From: Candidatus Njordarchaeota archaeon
GTDB lineage: Archaea; Asgardarchaeota; Njordarchaeia; Njordarchaeales; JAHKLH01
Length of the DNA: 16,478 bases
Reading direction: 5' to 3'
Assembly (NCBI GenBank): GCA_029856635.1
Contig: JAHKLH010000015.1
Location: 1 to 16,478 of the forward strand
In this document: positions 1 to 8,823 of the stretch, piece by piece
How the letters are laid out: every line of letters starts with the position of its first letter
Numbering within the stretch: position 1 is the first letter of the stretch
The notes under the pieces: generated by a model
What the model saw: only the letters and a program-made list of their open reading frames with translations
The model's database searches: none
What the model was told of the DNA's origin: nothing
Translations under genes and position numbers: made by a program

Positions 1-14
1 AATTGTGCTATAAA

Positions 15-1526
15 ATGAAAACAAAAAATACTAATCCACGAAATGACTCATACAATGCGAAGGAATCTAAGCTTTGCTTTATTTGGTATCATATGATTAA
101 ACCTTTCCTTGCAAATTTATGTAAAATTGCCTCATCAGTAACTATTTTGGTATTGATTATTCTTATACCCATTGATAACATACTAACAGTTAAAATTCTT
201 AACACAATAATACTCATCTTGTGGGCGATCTTGATAATACTTAGTGTCATATCCTTCATTTTACCGATAGATTCATATTATGCGCTCAAAAAACAGTTAA
301 GAAAATTCCGGGAAGAAAAGAAGCGTTTATATACATCTCTCCGCGGAATGCGAGAGATTCTTCAAATATTCAAGAAGAAAATAATTCACTTCTTCTTGTT
401 TTTGTTAATTGTCCTATTATCTGCAGCCATTTATTATATTGGAGCATCAATCTTAGCACTTGGTTATCTCGCGTATGGATTGTGTATTGCATCATTTGGA
501 TTTGGACTACTCCTAGTTCCTGCACATGATCTTTTTTCTCAAAAGATAATTGTTGAAGGATTTGAACCACCAATTTATACAGCGATTCTGGACTATGTTT
601 TTACTGATTTCTTTGAAAATTGGTTAGAACCTCAACTTTGGATTTTATTTGATGAATTCTTATCGGAATTATCAATGAAAGTTCATGGAACAGAAAATGC
701 AAAAAGGATATTTGAAAAATACTTGCTTCTAGAATATCTTAGAATATTAGATATAATTGAACGTGACAAAGACATTGATATTGCACTTGAGAAAGAACTT
801 AAAAGATTCATTGAAAATGAAGACAAGATAAAGGAAATTGTAGAATGGATAAAGGAGAAGAATCCATATTTGCAGGAAAAAATCATCCGAAGAGTTCTAA
901 ATTGGTTTAGAAGAAGAACTCCCGGATTTACTGATATTATTGATAGAATGTACACTACGTTATATGAAAATCCATTTATGATTGGAAAGGAACAAGAGAT
1001 TTATGTTGAAATCTCCACACAAAGCAGCATAGCAATAAACAAATACTTAGATTTATTCATTTTTATAATAAATAGAAGTAAAGGAGAAAATGAGGAATAC
1101 TTGCAATCTCCTCGAACCGTTTGTATCAAAGTAATAGCTGACGGATTTTATCCTTCATATTTAGAGTTTACAACAGATCTAGAACCTTTAGGCGATTTTG
1201 CAAAGATGCTCGACGAACTAAAACACTATGAAATTAGACTAAATATATTAGACGCTAATAATAAAGATGTAGTTGGGTACCTTTCAAGAATGTTTGATAT
1301 CGGTGACATGGTTTGGATAAGACTTAAACCAGTTGCCCATGGAAAAAGAATAATTTACATAACAATTGAAGATAAAAAAAGCAGAAAAACCCTCAAAACA
1401 ATTACATGCAATGTTAATGTATACCGGAATCTAAAAGAGCTTCTTAGAACATTAATCGGCAGTAGTACGATACCAATTGGAATCATTTATGTAATCGCAC
1501 AAACATTATTAAGCCAATTATTTTGA
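15..1526 (+). CDS. Unrecognised multi-pass membrane protein with cytosolic or extracellular domain
   Basis: I do not recognise a family. Counting from the ATG at 15 (503 aa), hydrophobic segments lie near residues 38-53, 62-84, 122-141 and 147-170, with a basic charged stretch at 91-122 between the second and third. A long soluble part follows: a helical, charged region (about 190-320), then an alternating polar/hydrophobic beta-like region (about 326-470). A last hydrophobic segment (about 482-501) ends the protein, so the soluble part is tethered at both ends. No catalytic motif, signal cleavage site or Cys-rich motif is visible. The start is uncertain: the frame is open to the window edge, a TTG lies at 3, and no Shine-Dalgarno site is visible before ATG 15. 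The gene is convergent with adenine deaminase and has no functional partner in the window. It could be a receptor, a scaffold or part of a longer gene. Confidence 0.7.
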   Translation: MKTKNTNPRNDSYNAKESKLCFIWYHMIKPFLANLCKIASSVTILVLIILIPIDNILTVKILNTIILILWAILIILSVISFILPIDSYYALKKQLRKFREEKKRLYTSLRGMREILQIFKKKIIHFFLFLLIVLLSAAIYYIGASILALGYLAYGLCIASFGFGLLLVPAHDLFSQKIIVEGFEPPIYTAILDYVFTDFFENWLEPQLWILFDEFLSELSMKVHGTENAKRIFEKYLLLEYLRILDIIERDKDIDIALEKELKRFIENEDKIKEIVEWIKEKNPYLQEKIIRRVLNWFRRRTPGFTDIIDRMYTTLYENPFMIGKEQEIYVEISTQSSIAINKYLDLFIFIINRSKGENEEYLQSPRTVCIKVIADGFYPSYLEFTTDLEPLGDFAKMLDELKHYEIRLNILDANNKDVVGYLSRMFDIGDMVWIRLKPVAHGKRIIYITIEDKKSRKTLKTITCNVNVYRNLKELLRTLIGSSTIPIGIIYVIAQTLLSQLF

Positions 1527-1669
1527 AATTATTTTAAAACTTGAAAACAAAATATGATTGCACACGAATATTAAGTAGACCTATCTAATATACCCAAAAT
1601 AACAGTGAGAAATTACCATTAGTTTCAAAATTACTAATTTAATGCGTAAACATAAAGGCTAGGAAATTC
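1527..1669. other. Convergent intergenic spacer
   Basis: 143 bases between the stop codons of the membrane protein gene and adenine deaminase. The sequence is AT-rich. I see no ORF, RNA gene or strong hairpin in it. It probably holds only the 3' ends of the two convergent transcripts. Confidence 0.5.
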
Positions 1670-3442
1670 TTATAAATCAATAGGTTCGATTACACTTATA
1701 AATTGGAATTTCTCAACGTCAAATAATCCCTTATCCGTGATTTTCAATTTTGGTATCACTGGTAATGCCATGAATGAAAGTGTCATGAATGGTCTTGTTA
1801 ATTTACAACCTAATTCTTTTGCTTTTTCCCTGACTAATTCCAATTTACTTGCAACTACTTCCACACTTTCTAAACTCATTAAACCAGCGAAAGGTAACGA
1901 TAATTCTGCTTCTATTTTACCATTAGCTACAACTACGATTCCACCATGAATCTCAATAACTCTCTTAATGGCAATTTGCAAATCATTAAGATTTGCGCCA
2001 ACTGCGACAATATTATGACTATCATGAGCTATGCTTGAGGCAAGTGCCCCGGTTTTTAATCCAAAACCACTAATGAACCCTTTTCCAATATTTCCAGTTT
2101 TCTTATGTCTTTCAACCACAACAATTTGAAGAATATCCCTTTCAGGAATTGGCAAAACAACTCCATTCCTCACATGAACTTTTTCCTTTGCACGCTCTGT
2201 AATCAAACTTATATCTCTAGCGACAATAACATTGATAAATACTTCCTCCGCTTTAAAAGGCACCTTAATTAGTAGATCGTCGGATGTTGGAATACATTTT
2301 ACGTTAATTGTTCTTAAAACCCTTGAGGGATACTTTGGTTTTGGAATATCTACAACAAGTTTTCCGTCAGATGCCACCAGGCGTCCTCCTAGAAATACTT
2401 TTTTGATATTCATCTTATCCAAATTATCGAGCAAAACAACGTCTGCTTTATAGCCCGGTGCAACTGCTCCGATTTTTGGAATTCTAAAAGCAAGTGCTGG
2501 AATAATAGTAACCATTTTGATTACTTTTATCGGGTCAACTCCAAACTCTATTACTTTCCTCAAAGCAGGTTCCAAATGTCCTTCATTAATCAAATCGTCT
2601 GGATGCCTATCGTCCGTAACAATTATACATCGTTCTAGACTTAACCTTCTCTCTAGGAGCGTCTTAATCAAATGAAGACTTTTTGATACTGATCCTTCTC
2701 TAAGCATAACAAACATGCCATAACGCAGTTTTTCAAGAACTTCCTCCGATGTAGTGCTCTCATGGTCTGAATGAATTCCAACTGAAATATATGCTTGAAG
2801 TTCCTTTCCTAATAGAAGTGGTGCATGACCGTCAACGACTTTATTTTCCTTTTGTGAAAGTTGTATCTTTTTTATCACCTCCTCGTCTAAATTAAGAACA
2901 CCAGGATAATTCATCATTTCGCCTAAACCAAGCACTCTCTCGCCTTTAATATACTTCTCCAAATCTTGCGCAGTTATTTTTGCACCAGATGTCTCTTTGT
3001 TCTCCAATGCTGGAACACAACTAGGTAGCATTATAAATACATTTAATGGAATATTCTTTGCTTCCTCAAGAATTATGTCTATAGCATAGACCCCAAGTAC
3101 ATTTGCTAACTCATGAATATCTGTTATTATCGTTCCAGTACCATGAGGAATAACTGTTTTTGCGAACTCCGTTAAAGTTATCATGCTGCTCTCAATATGA
3201 ATATGCGCATCAATAAATGCTGGAGCTAGATAGTATCCATGAGCATTTACTATTTTTGTGTTACCTCCAATGATATCATTTGTCTTTCCAATACGACACA
3301 CATAACCATCCTTAATGGCAACATCACATTCTATTATTTCCTCCGTAAAAACGTTTATGACATTAGCATTTTTAATCACTAAATCAGCAGGAATCTTTCC
3401 AAGAGCACACATTACCACATTCTTATAGGGAAAATCATACAT
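1670..3442 (-). CDS. ade: Adenine deaminase
   Basis: Adenine deaminase of the amidohydrolase superfamily (AdeC type) hydrolyses adenine to hypoxanthine and ammonia in purine salvage. Counting from the ATG at 3442 (590 aa), the visible motifs are: an N-terminal strand region with ADLVIKNA; the metal-binding FIDAHIHIESS (77-86); VDGHAP (203-208); HSDHE (224-228); VTDDRHPDD (275-283); and the C-terminal-domain motifs AHDSHN (472-477) and LPFAGLMS (516-523). All the expected His/Asp ligands are present and the length is normal for the family, so it should be active. The frame extends upstream to a TTG at 3472, but the added residues are not typical of family N-termini. ATG 3442 or the ATG at 3412 fits better. 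It is transcribed divergently from the purine-type ABC importer, which suggests uptake and deamination of imported purines. Confidence 0.95.
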   Translation of the reverse strand: MYDFPYKNVVMCALGKIPADLVIKNANVINVFTEEIIECDVAIKDGYVCRIGKTNDIIGGNTKIVNAHGYYLAPAFIDAHIHIESSMITLTEFAKTVIPHGTGTIITDIHELANVLGVYAIDIILEEAKNIPLNVFIMLPSCVPALENKETSGAKITAQDLEKYIKGERVLGLGEMMNYPGVLNLDEEVIKKIQLSQKENKVVDGHAPLLLGKELQAYISVGIHSDHESTTSEEVLEKLRYGMFVMLREGSVSKSLHLIKTLLERRLSLERCIIVTDDRHPDDLINEGHLEPALRKVIEFGVDPIKVIKMVTIIPALAFRIPKIGAVAPGYKADVVLLDNLDKMNIKKVFLGGRLVASDGKLVVDIPKPKYPSRVLRTINVKCIPTSDDLLIKVPFKAEEVFINVIVARDISLITERAKEKVHVRNGVVLPIPERDILQIVVVERHKKTGNIGKGFISGFGLKTGALASSIAHDSHNIVAVGANLNDLQIAIKRVIEIHGGIVVVANGKIEAELSLPFAGLMSLESVEVVASKLELVREKAKELGCKLTRPFMTLSFMALPVIPKLKITDKGLFDVEKFQFISVIEPIDL

Positions 3443-3511
3443 AAATCTCGCCAATATTTTCAAAAAATACAAAAATTATCAATATTTACAATTTTGCTAT
3501 CATGAGTATAA

Positions 3512-3523
3512 GATTATAATTTT
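3512..3523 (-). promoter_or_regulatory. Candidate TATA box for ade
   Basis: The minus strand reads AAATTATAATCT preceded by an A/G-rich stretch resembling a BRE. It lies 40-80 bases upstream of the possible starts, which gives a short leader if transcription begins about 25 bases downstream. The assignment rests on pattern only, in a region where A/T runs are common. Confidence 0.35.
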
Positions 3524-3817
3524 CTCGTCATAGTAGAGAAACCATAGACATGCAAACCTAATCAAAAATTTAAGTAGATATTCATTAAGAAGCTCCGAGT
3601 ATTGATAAAAGTATGACCACCAAAATAAGTTATTGAAATTAACATGATTCCTGTATTTACAATAAAATATTATTTATGATTATTCTTGTATTTTGTACTT
3701 TTTTAAATGTTTGCATATTTTACCCACTTTTTCATTTTATTAAATTAACTAAAAAATTTCAGTATTACAAAATTTTTTATTTCTGAAAAAATTATCATAT
3801 TTAGAAAAAATAATGTT

Positions 3818-3822
3818 GGTGA
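3818..3822 (+). promoter_or_regulatory. Shine-Dalgarno site of the binding-protein gene
   Basis: GGTGA four bases before ATG 3827. The same motif recurs before several starts in this window (8987, 15365) and serves as the local standard for choosing starts. Confidence 0.75.
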
Positions 3823-3826
3823 AAAT

Positions 3827-5125
3827 ATGCAAACACGCACAATCTTGTCCTACATTTTAATTGGGATTATTGCGGCCATAATTGGATCAGGTATTACCTA
3901 CACTTATGTTACTAGTAGTGTTATCGGCCCTGCGCCTATGGCGTTTAAGGCCGCATGGATATATGTTGGTCCTATTGGCGATTATGGTTGGACGCATGCT
4001 CATGATGTTGGAAGACGTTATGTTGAAAACAAATTTACATGGCTAGAAACAACATATAAGGAGAGTGTTACTGCTGAAGATTTTCGAACTGTAGTGGAAG
4101 ATTTTATAAATAGAGGTTACAAGGTAATATTTGCGACTAGTTTTGAGTTCCTATATCCCTCTTGCGAATTAGCTAAGCAATATCCAGATGTTTTATTCTT
4201 CCACTGTTCTGGTTGGAATATTTACTTGCAGGGTGAGCAGCCAAGTAATCTTGGTTTTTACTTTGCTGAATTCTATCAACTATACTATTTAAATGGATTA
4301 ATGGCTGGAGCATTAACTCAAACTGGAAAAATAGGATACGTTGCTGCACATTATATTCCTGAAGTCGTTAGACATATAAATGCATTTGCTCTTGGTGCAC
4401 TTGAAGCAGCGAAATATCTTAACAAGAACATAACCGTTTATGTAACAAGAATTGGGGCATGGTACGATCCAGATACCGCAAGAAACTTAGCAAGCCAATT
4501 AGTTAGCACGTATGGTGTTGATGTTATTGCATTTACTGAAGACTCACCAGCCATAATTCAATTCTGCCAAGAACAGTATGAGCAATATGGTCGCTTGATT
4601 TACACGTTTAGTCATTATTCACCCATGTATGATTATGGTCCTGATGTGGTTGTTAGTGGACAATTAGTTCATTGGGAGAAGATTTATGAAGATATTATTA
4701 CAAAGGTTTACACTGGTGTATACAACAAGGACAATTTGAAAGATTCTGTGGATTACTGGTGGATGCTTAGAGAAGGAGCCGTAGAATTAGGTGCAAAGTT
4801 TGGAATGCCAATAAATCCAAAATTTGAATCAGTTCTTAAAGAAATTACATTTCAAATCGATGAGAAACTTGAAGCCGAATTACAGGCTTATGGTATGCAG
4901 GATGTTATTAAGGTCGTAAATGACAAGAAATACATTAGCATCTATGATCTAATAATGCTAAGACTCAAGCAAATGAGCGATGAAAATCCCACATTTGATC
5001 CATTTACAGGACCGATCTATGCTAACAACGGCACTCTCATGGTTCCTCCCGGAGTTCGCATGAATAGATTACAGTTATGGACAATTAATTGGTTCGTGGA
5101 AGGCGTAGTTGTTATAGGCGAATAA
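3827..5125 (+). CDS. BMP-family ABC transporter substrate-binding protein (purine nucleoside/base)
   Basis: Extracytoplasmic binding protein of the BMP/PnrA family, which delivers nucleosides or purine bases to a membrane ABC importer. It has 432 aa, starting at an ATG with GGTGA in front. Residues 8-30 form a hydrophobic segment with no lipobox cysteine, so it is probably membrane-tethered or cleaved rather than a classical lipoprotein. The periplasmic-binding fold begins near residue 40 with YVGPIGDYGWTHAHDVG. Later segments typical of this subtype are GYKVIFATSFEF, KIGYVAAHYIPEVVRHINAF, AWYDPDTARNLASQLV and TEDSPA. This is the GDxGWT...WYDP branch rather than the spirochaete TmpC-like branch. 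It is the first gene of the importer operon, followed by ATPase and two permeases, and divergent from adenine deaminase. The ligand is inferred, and adenine or a purine nucleoside is the favoured guess. Riboflavin is an alternative, since some BMP proteins bind it. Confidence 0.9.
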   Translation: MQTRTILSYILIGIIAAIIGSGITYTYVTSSVIGPAPMAFKAAWIYVGPIGDYGWTHAHDVGRRYVENKFTWLETTYKESVTAEDFRTVVEDFINRGYKVIFATSFEFLYPSCELAKQYPDVLFFHCSGWNIYLQGEQPSNLGFYFAEFYQLYYLNGLMAGALTQTGKIGYVAAHYIPEVVRHINAFALGALEAAKYLNKNITVYVTRIGAWYDPDTARNLASQLVSTYGVDVIAFTEDSPAIIQFCQEQYEQYGRLIYTFSHYSPMYDYGPDVVVSGQLVHWEKIYEDIITKVYTGVYNKDNLKDSVDYWWMLREGAVELGAKFGMPINPKFESVLKEITFQIDEKLEAELQAYGMQDVIKVVNDKKYISIYDLIMLRLKQMSDENPTFDPFTGPIYANNGTLMVPPGVRMNRLQLWTINWFVEGVVVIGE

Positions 5126-5199
5126 AATTAATCGCAATTTCTGTATATTTTGTTATTTTTTCTATTTTTGCAATTTTTTTAATTTTTGGAGTGATATGA
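5126..5199 (+). terminator. T-rich spacer, possible partial terminator
   Basis: The gap between the binding-protein gene and the ATPase gene contains repeated T runs on the coding strand (about 5148-5188) with no GC-rich hairpin. This is the form of archaeal intrinsic terminators. Because the downstream genes clearly belong to the same system, the likely effect is partial termination, giving more binding protein than ATPase and permease. Expression data would be needed to confirm it. Confidence 0.45.
5191..5195 (+). promoter_or_regulatory. Shine-Dalgarno site deciding the ATPase start
   Basis: GGAGTGAT (5188-5195) lies four bases before ATG 5200. The alternative ATG at 5196 is out of frame and closes after eight codons. 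The site supports 5200 as the true start of the ATPase gene, well upstream of the first long uninterrupted frame. Confidence 0.7.
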
Positions 5200-6725
5200 A
5201 TGTCGCAGAACCTTGCTGTTAAGATGGTAAATATCACCAAACGATTTCCTGGAGTTATTGCTAACGATAAAGTTAATTTTGAATTGAGAATTGGAGAAGT
5301 ACATGCACTTCTTGGCGAAAACGGTGCTGGAAAAACGACCTAGTAAACATTTTATGTGGTCTCTATGAAAAGGATTCTGGAGAAATTTATGTTTGGGGTA
5401 AAAAAGTAGAAATTAGATCTCCAAAAGATGCCATAAGATTAGGAATATTTATGGTTCCTCAGACACCAAAACTTGCAAGCTCGTTAAGTGTTATCGAAAA
5501 TATTGTGATAGGATTAAAGAATTCTGGTATAATAATGCCAATTAGGAAAATCAGGAAAAAAGTCGTAGAGATTCATAAAAAATACAATATAATCATAAAT
5601 CCCGATGCCAAAATATATCAACTTTCGGCCGCAGAACAAAAGAGAGTTGAAATAATTAAGGCTCTTATTAGAGGTGCAAAAATCTTAATATTTGACGAGC
5701 CAACGACCACTCTTTCACCACCAGAAAAACAAGAGCTATTTCGTTTCATGAGACGATTCGCTGAGGAAGGAAATTCAGTTGTTTTCATTACACATAAAAT
5801 CAGTGAAGCACTTGAAGTGAGCGACAGGATAACTGTAATGAGAAAAGGAAAAGTGATTGGAACTGTGTCGACAAAAGATGCAACACCTAGTCTCTTGACT
5901 CGTTGGATGTTTGGTACAAATCTAAATTTAGAAATTAGTTCTAACAAAGTTAATTCAGGGAAAATTTTGCTTAAGGTGGTTGATTTATGGGTAAGAAATG
6001 ATGCAAAAGAAATTGTAGTAAAGGGCATATCCTTTGATTTACTCTCTGGTGAAATACTCGGAGTTGCAGGAGTCGCAGGAAATGGTCAGAAGGAATTAGT
6101 GGAAGCTTTGGTGGGATTAAGACCAGTAGCTCGAGGAAAAATCTTTGTAGATTCGGAAAACAATCTTGTAGAAATAACAAGACTTCCGCCCAAAATTCGG
6201 ATTAAATATGGAATTAGTTTTATTCCTGATGATAGAATACGTTATGGCATAGTACCAGACATGAGTATTATGGAAAATTTATTGTTAGGTTTTCATAATA
6301 AAAAAGAGTTCGCTGGTGCATTTCTTCTTAAATGGGCCGAAATTAAAAAGTGGGCCGAAAAATTAGTTGAAAAGTACAGAATCGTTACTCCTGATCTAAA
6401 TACTCCAGCAAAGTATTTGTCTGGAGGGAATATACAAAGGTTGATCTTGGCAAGAGAAATGGCACGAAATCCTAAAATAATTATTGCTGCTTATCCAACA
6501 CTTGGTTTGGATGCATTTTCAACACAATACATAAGGAATGCGCTAGTAAAATTGAAAGAAAAAGGCGTTGGAATCCTGTTGATTTCTGAGGATCTTGACG
6601 AATTATTTGAATTAAGCGATAGAATTATGGTTATGGCAGATGGAAGAATTAAAGGAATCCTTCCAAAGGAAAAAGCTAGTATCGAAATAGTTGGTAAATT
6701 AATGACAAAAGGAGATGTAAAATGA
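5200..6725 (+). CDS. Nucleoside-type ABC transporter ATPase (two ABC domains), frameshifted
   Basis: Energy-coupling subunit of the BMP importer with two fused ABC domains. Translation from ATG 5200 gives a good N-terminus ending in GENGAGKTT, then hits TAG at 5341. Adding one base there restores LVNILCGLYE and a 508-aa protein, the usual length of the family. In restored numbering: Walker A 39-47; signature LSAAEQ 142-147, with Ala in place of the central Gly; Walker B/DEPT 166-169; H-loop His 199. The second domain has a degenerate Walker A, GVAGNGQKE (about 291-299), and signature LSGGNIQR (407-414), as is usual in RbsA-like ATPases. The end overlaps the next gene by four bases. The rest of the gene shows no decay, so the break is a sequencing or assembly error or a recent mutation. 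A shorter protein starting at the ATG at 5451 would lack the only good Walker A. Confidence 0.85.
5338..5343 (+). other. Single-base deletion / frameshift site in ATPase
   Basis: ACC|TAG at this point: the reading phase changes from the frame of ATG 5200 to that of the downstream 424-codon frame. One missing base (for example C before TAG) explains it and turns the stop into CTA (Leu), the residue expected after the Walker A GKTT. No classical slippery heptamer is in phase, and slippage at the preceding A run would change the Walker A sequence, so programmed frameshifting is unlikely. Confidence 0.85.
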
Positions 6726-7831
6726 TTCGATTCATAATTAGACGCAGAGAGCATCCAATTCCTTACTCACATGCCTCATTAATCTCAATCTTTGTTTCTA
6801 TTCTAATAAGTCTCGCAATTTTAACCATGTTTGGAATCAACCCAGTGATTGCAGTATGGGAAGCTTTTATATATCCTCTTATAAGTGGTTATGGTTGGTC
6901 TGGAGTACTTAGAAATGCTCTTCCTTTGCTTTTATGTGGTATTGGGTTAATTATCGCTTTTAGAGCGGGCGTCTGGAATATAGGTGCAGAAGGACAAATG
7001 CTTTTAGGAGCTATAGTGGCAACATGGATTGCACTTTACTTCATGCCTGATAAACCAGCATTGATAGTTATACCTCTGATGTTTTTATTTGGTTTTATAG
7101 CTGGTGGTGTTTGGGGGCTAATTGCTGGAATTCTCAAAAGTAAATGGAATGTTAATGAAGTACTCACAACAATGATGTTAAACTATGTAGCTTATCAATT
7201 AGTTTACTATTTAGTAATGGGGCCATGGCAGGATCCGGTAACGAATTACCCCGTTACTAGACCATTTCCACCTAGTGCTTGTCTTCCAAAAATTTCAAGA
7301 ACATTTCCTGTCCCTATTCCAACGTTAATAATCGGCATTTTTTCAGCATTTTTCGTTTATATTCTTCTTCTCCACAGTAGATTAGGATATGAAATACGTG
7401 CAGTGGGTTCAAATCCAGATGCTGCAAAAGCTTATGGAATATCTTATGAGAAAGTAGTCATGATTGCAATGTTTTTAAGTGGAGGATTTGCTGGATTAGC
7501 TGGAGTAAATGCTGTTGCTGGTGCGATTCCTGCGCAACTTCGACGCCCAGAACAAGTATCACGCGGTTATGGTTTCATTGCTATATTAGTAGCTTGGCTC
7601 GCAGGATTACATCCAATAGCAGCAATTTTAACATCAATTCTTATGGGAATTTTCTTTATAGCTGGCTCCTCTATAGAAATCATCTTTCATACTGGAGTTG
7701 AAACCACAAACCTCTTCATTGGTAGTTTGCTCCTAGTGTTATCGGTAGCAGAAACATTACGTCACTATTCAATACGCGTAAAATTTACTTCCAGCTTGTT
7801 CAAAATCAGCAAAGAATCAAGCGGTGAATGA
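6722..7831 (+). CDS. BMP-type ABC transporter permease 1
   Basis: Membrane permease of the branched-chain/ribose/nucleoside permease superfamily (BPD_transp_2), the larger of the pair in Nup-type importers. It has 369 aa with about nine or ten hydrophobic segments. The conserved loop FRAGVWNIGAEGQMLLGA lies near residue 80, and the cytoplasmic coupling segment EIRAVGSNPDAAKAYGI near residue 225. The start ATG overlaps the ATPase stop by four bases (ATGA), and GGAGA sits six bases upstream, so translation is coupled. It would form a heterodimeric channel with the next gene product. Confidence 0.93.
   Translation: MIRFIIRRREHPIPYSHASLISIFVSILISLAILTMFGINPVIAVWEAFIYPLISGYGWSGVLRNALPLLLCGIGLIIAFRAGVWNIGAEGQMLLGAIVATWIALYFMPDKPALIVIPLMFLFGFIAGGVWGLIAGILKSKWNVNEVLTTMMLNYVAYQLVYYLVMGPWQDPVTNYPVTRPFPPSACLPKISRTFPVPIPTLIIGIFSAFFVYILLLHSRLGYEIRAVGSNPDAAKAYGISYEKVVMIAMFLSGGFAGLAGVNAVAGAIPAQLRRPEQVSRGYGFIAILVAWLAGLHPIAAILTSILMGIFFIAGSSIEIIFHTGVETTNLFIGSLLLVLSVAETLRHYSIRVKFTSSLFKISKESSGE
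7823..7827 (+). promoter_or_regulatory. Shine-Dalgarno site of permease 2
   Basis: GGTGA directly abuts the ATG at 7828 but stands six bases before the ATG at 7834. That spacing matches the other genes, so 7834 is the better start. The site lies within the last codons of permease 1. Confidence 0.6.
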
Positions 7832-7833
7832 CT

Positions 7834-8760
7834 ATGAATATATGGGCGTTAACATTATTATTAGCATTAGCAGTTAAGTTGGGAACCCCACTATTACTTG
7901 CATGCTTAGGTGAAATATATTCTGAGAGATCTGGAATTCTAAACCTTGGAATAGAAGGAATAATGATGTTAGGTGCTGCTGTTGGATTTGCAGTAGCATA
8001 TGAAACAAACAGTATATTACTTGGATTCATTTCCGCTGCAATTGTTGGTGCTCTCTTGGGACTAATACATGCTTTCGTTACAGTTAATTTGAGAGGTAAT
8101 CAGATAATTTCTGGACTAGCAATAACATTTGTTGGAATTGGTCTTGCAACATTAATTGGTCACAAATATATTGGTAAACCACTAAGGCTAAGAGTACCTA
8201 TACTTCGAATCTTCTCGGATGTTCCAATATTATCTGCGTTTTTCACACAAGATGTTGTTGTATACTTTGCTTATTTAGTGAGCATTCTCTTATGGTTCAT
8301 TTTATTTTACACACGAATAGGTATAGAAATAAGAGCAACAGGAGAGAGCCCTATTGCTGCTGAAGCATCAGGAGTTAATATCACATTAATAAGATACGTC
8401 TGTGTTATGCTAAGTGGACTATTCGCTGGAATTGGTGGCGCATACATTTCATTAGTGAGCTTGCAACATTGGAGCGATTTAATCACCATCGGAAAAGGTT
8501 GGATCGCGCTTGCATTAGTTATTGTCTCCTTATGGAATCCTATTTACGCTTTAATTATTGCCTATCTTTTTGGAATACTTTATGCATTTCAAGTTTTGTT
8601 ACCAGAAAATTGGGGAATAGATATTCATTTAGCCGGAATTCTGCCTTATGCTACAACAATTGTGGTGCTTACATTTGCATCAAAGCTTAAAGCTCGAATA
8701 GGTACTCCTATTCTTGGAAAACCATACATAAGAGAGGAAGAAGCACTACATGGAGTTTGA
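7834..8760 (+). CDS. BMP-type ABC transporter permease 2
   Basis: Second, smaller permease of the importer, also of the BPD_transp_2 fold. It has 308 aa from ATG 7834 (310 from the ATG at 7828) and about eight hydrophobic segments. Family landmarks are ERSGILNLGIEGIMMLGA near residue 30 and EIRATGESPIAAEASGVN near residue 165. They match the equivalent loops of permease 1, as expected of a paralogous pair. It is the last gene of the importer operon and the downstream DNA is T-rich. With the binding protein, ATPase and permease 1 it completes an importer whose most likely substrates are purine nucleosides or bases. Confidence 0.93.
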   Translation: MNIWALTLLLALAVKLGTPLLLACLGEIYSERSGILNLGIEGIMMLGAAVGFAVAYETNSILLGFISAAIVGALLGLIHAFVTVNLRGNQIISGLAITFVGIGLATLIGHKYIGKPLRLRVPILRIFSDVPILSAFFTQDVVVYFAYLVSILLWFILFYTRIGIEIRATGESPIAAEASGVNITLIRYVCVMLSGLFAGIGGAYISLVSLQHWSDLITIGKGWIALALVIVSLWNPIYALIIAYLFGILYAFQVLLPENWGIDIHLAGILPYATTIVVLTFASKLKARIGTPILGKPYIREEEALHGV

Positions 8761-8823
8761 CTTTTCATGTTCTTTCAATATTTTATTTCCTTAAATCTTC
8801 GTAAAATTGATTTTTCTAGCTTT
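8761..8823 (+). terminator. T-rich 3' end of the importer operon
   Basis: Several short T runs follow the stop of permease 2 on the coding strand without a stable hairpin, consistent with archaeal T-tract termination. Single-sequence inference only. Confidence 0.4.

Larger units (their letters stand above)
3443..3826. other. Divergent intergenic region between ade and the importer operon
   Basis: About 380 bases of very AT-rich DNA containing the promoters of both divergent units. A TATA-like box for ade lies on the minus strand near 3512-3523. The plus-strand promoter cannot be assigned among many A/T runs. No ORF, tRNA-like fold or strong hairpin is evident. The last bases before 3827 carry a GGTGA Shine-Dalgarno site. 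Confidence 0.6.

Noticed and set aside
3443..3472. Extension of adenine deaminase to a TTG at 3472
   Set aside because: The ten added residues are not typical of the family and no Shine-Dalgarno site precedes the TTG; ATG 3442 is preferred, though not proven.
3550..3716. Inverted 8-mers ATGCAAAC and GTTTGCAT in the ade/importer intergenic region
   Set aside because: They do not extend beyond eight bases and are about 150 bases apart; about one such match is expected by chance in a region of this size.
5325..5343. Programmed -1 frameshifting as the explanation of the ATPase break
   Set aside because: The A run is not an in-phase XXXYYYZ slippery heptamer, and slipping there would replace the Walker A Thr residues; a missing base is simpler.
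5618..6028. Open frame of 136 codons on the minus strand inside the ATPase gene
   Set aside because: Antisense shadow of a conserved ABC domain with no recognisable similarity or start signal.
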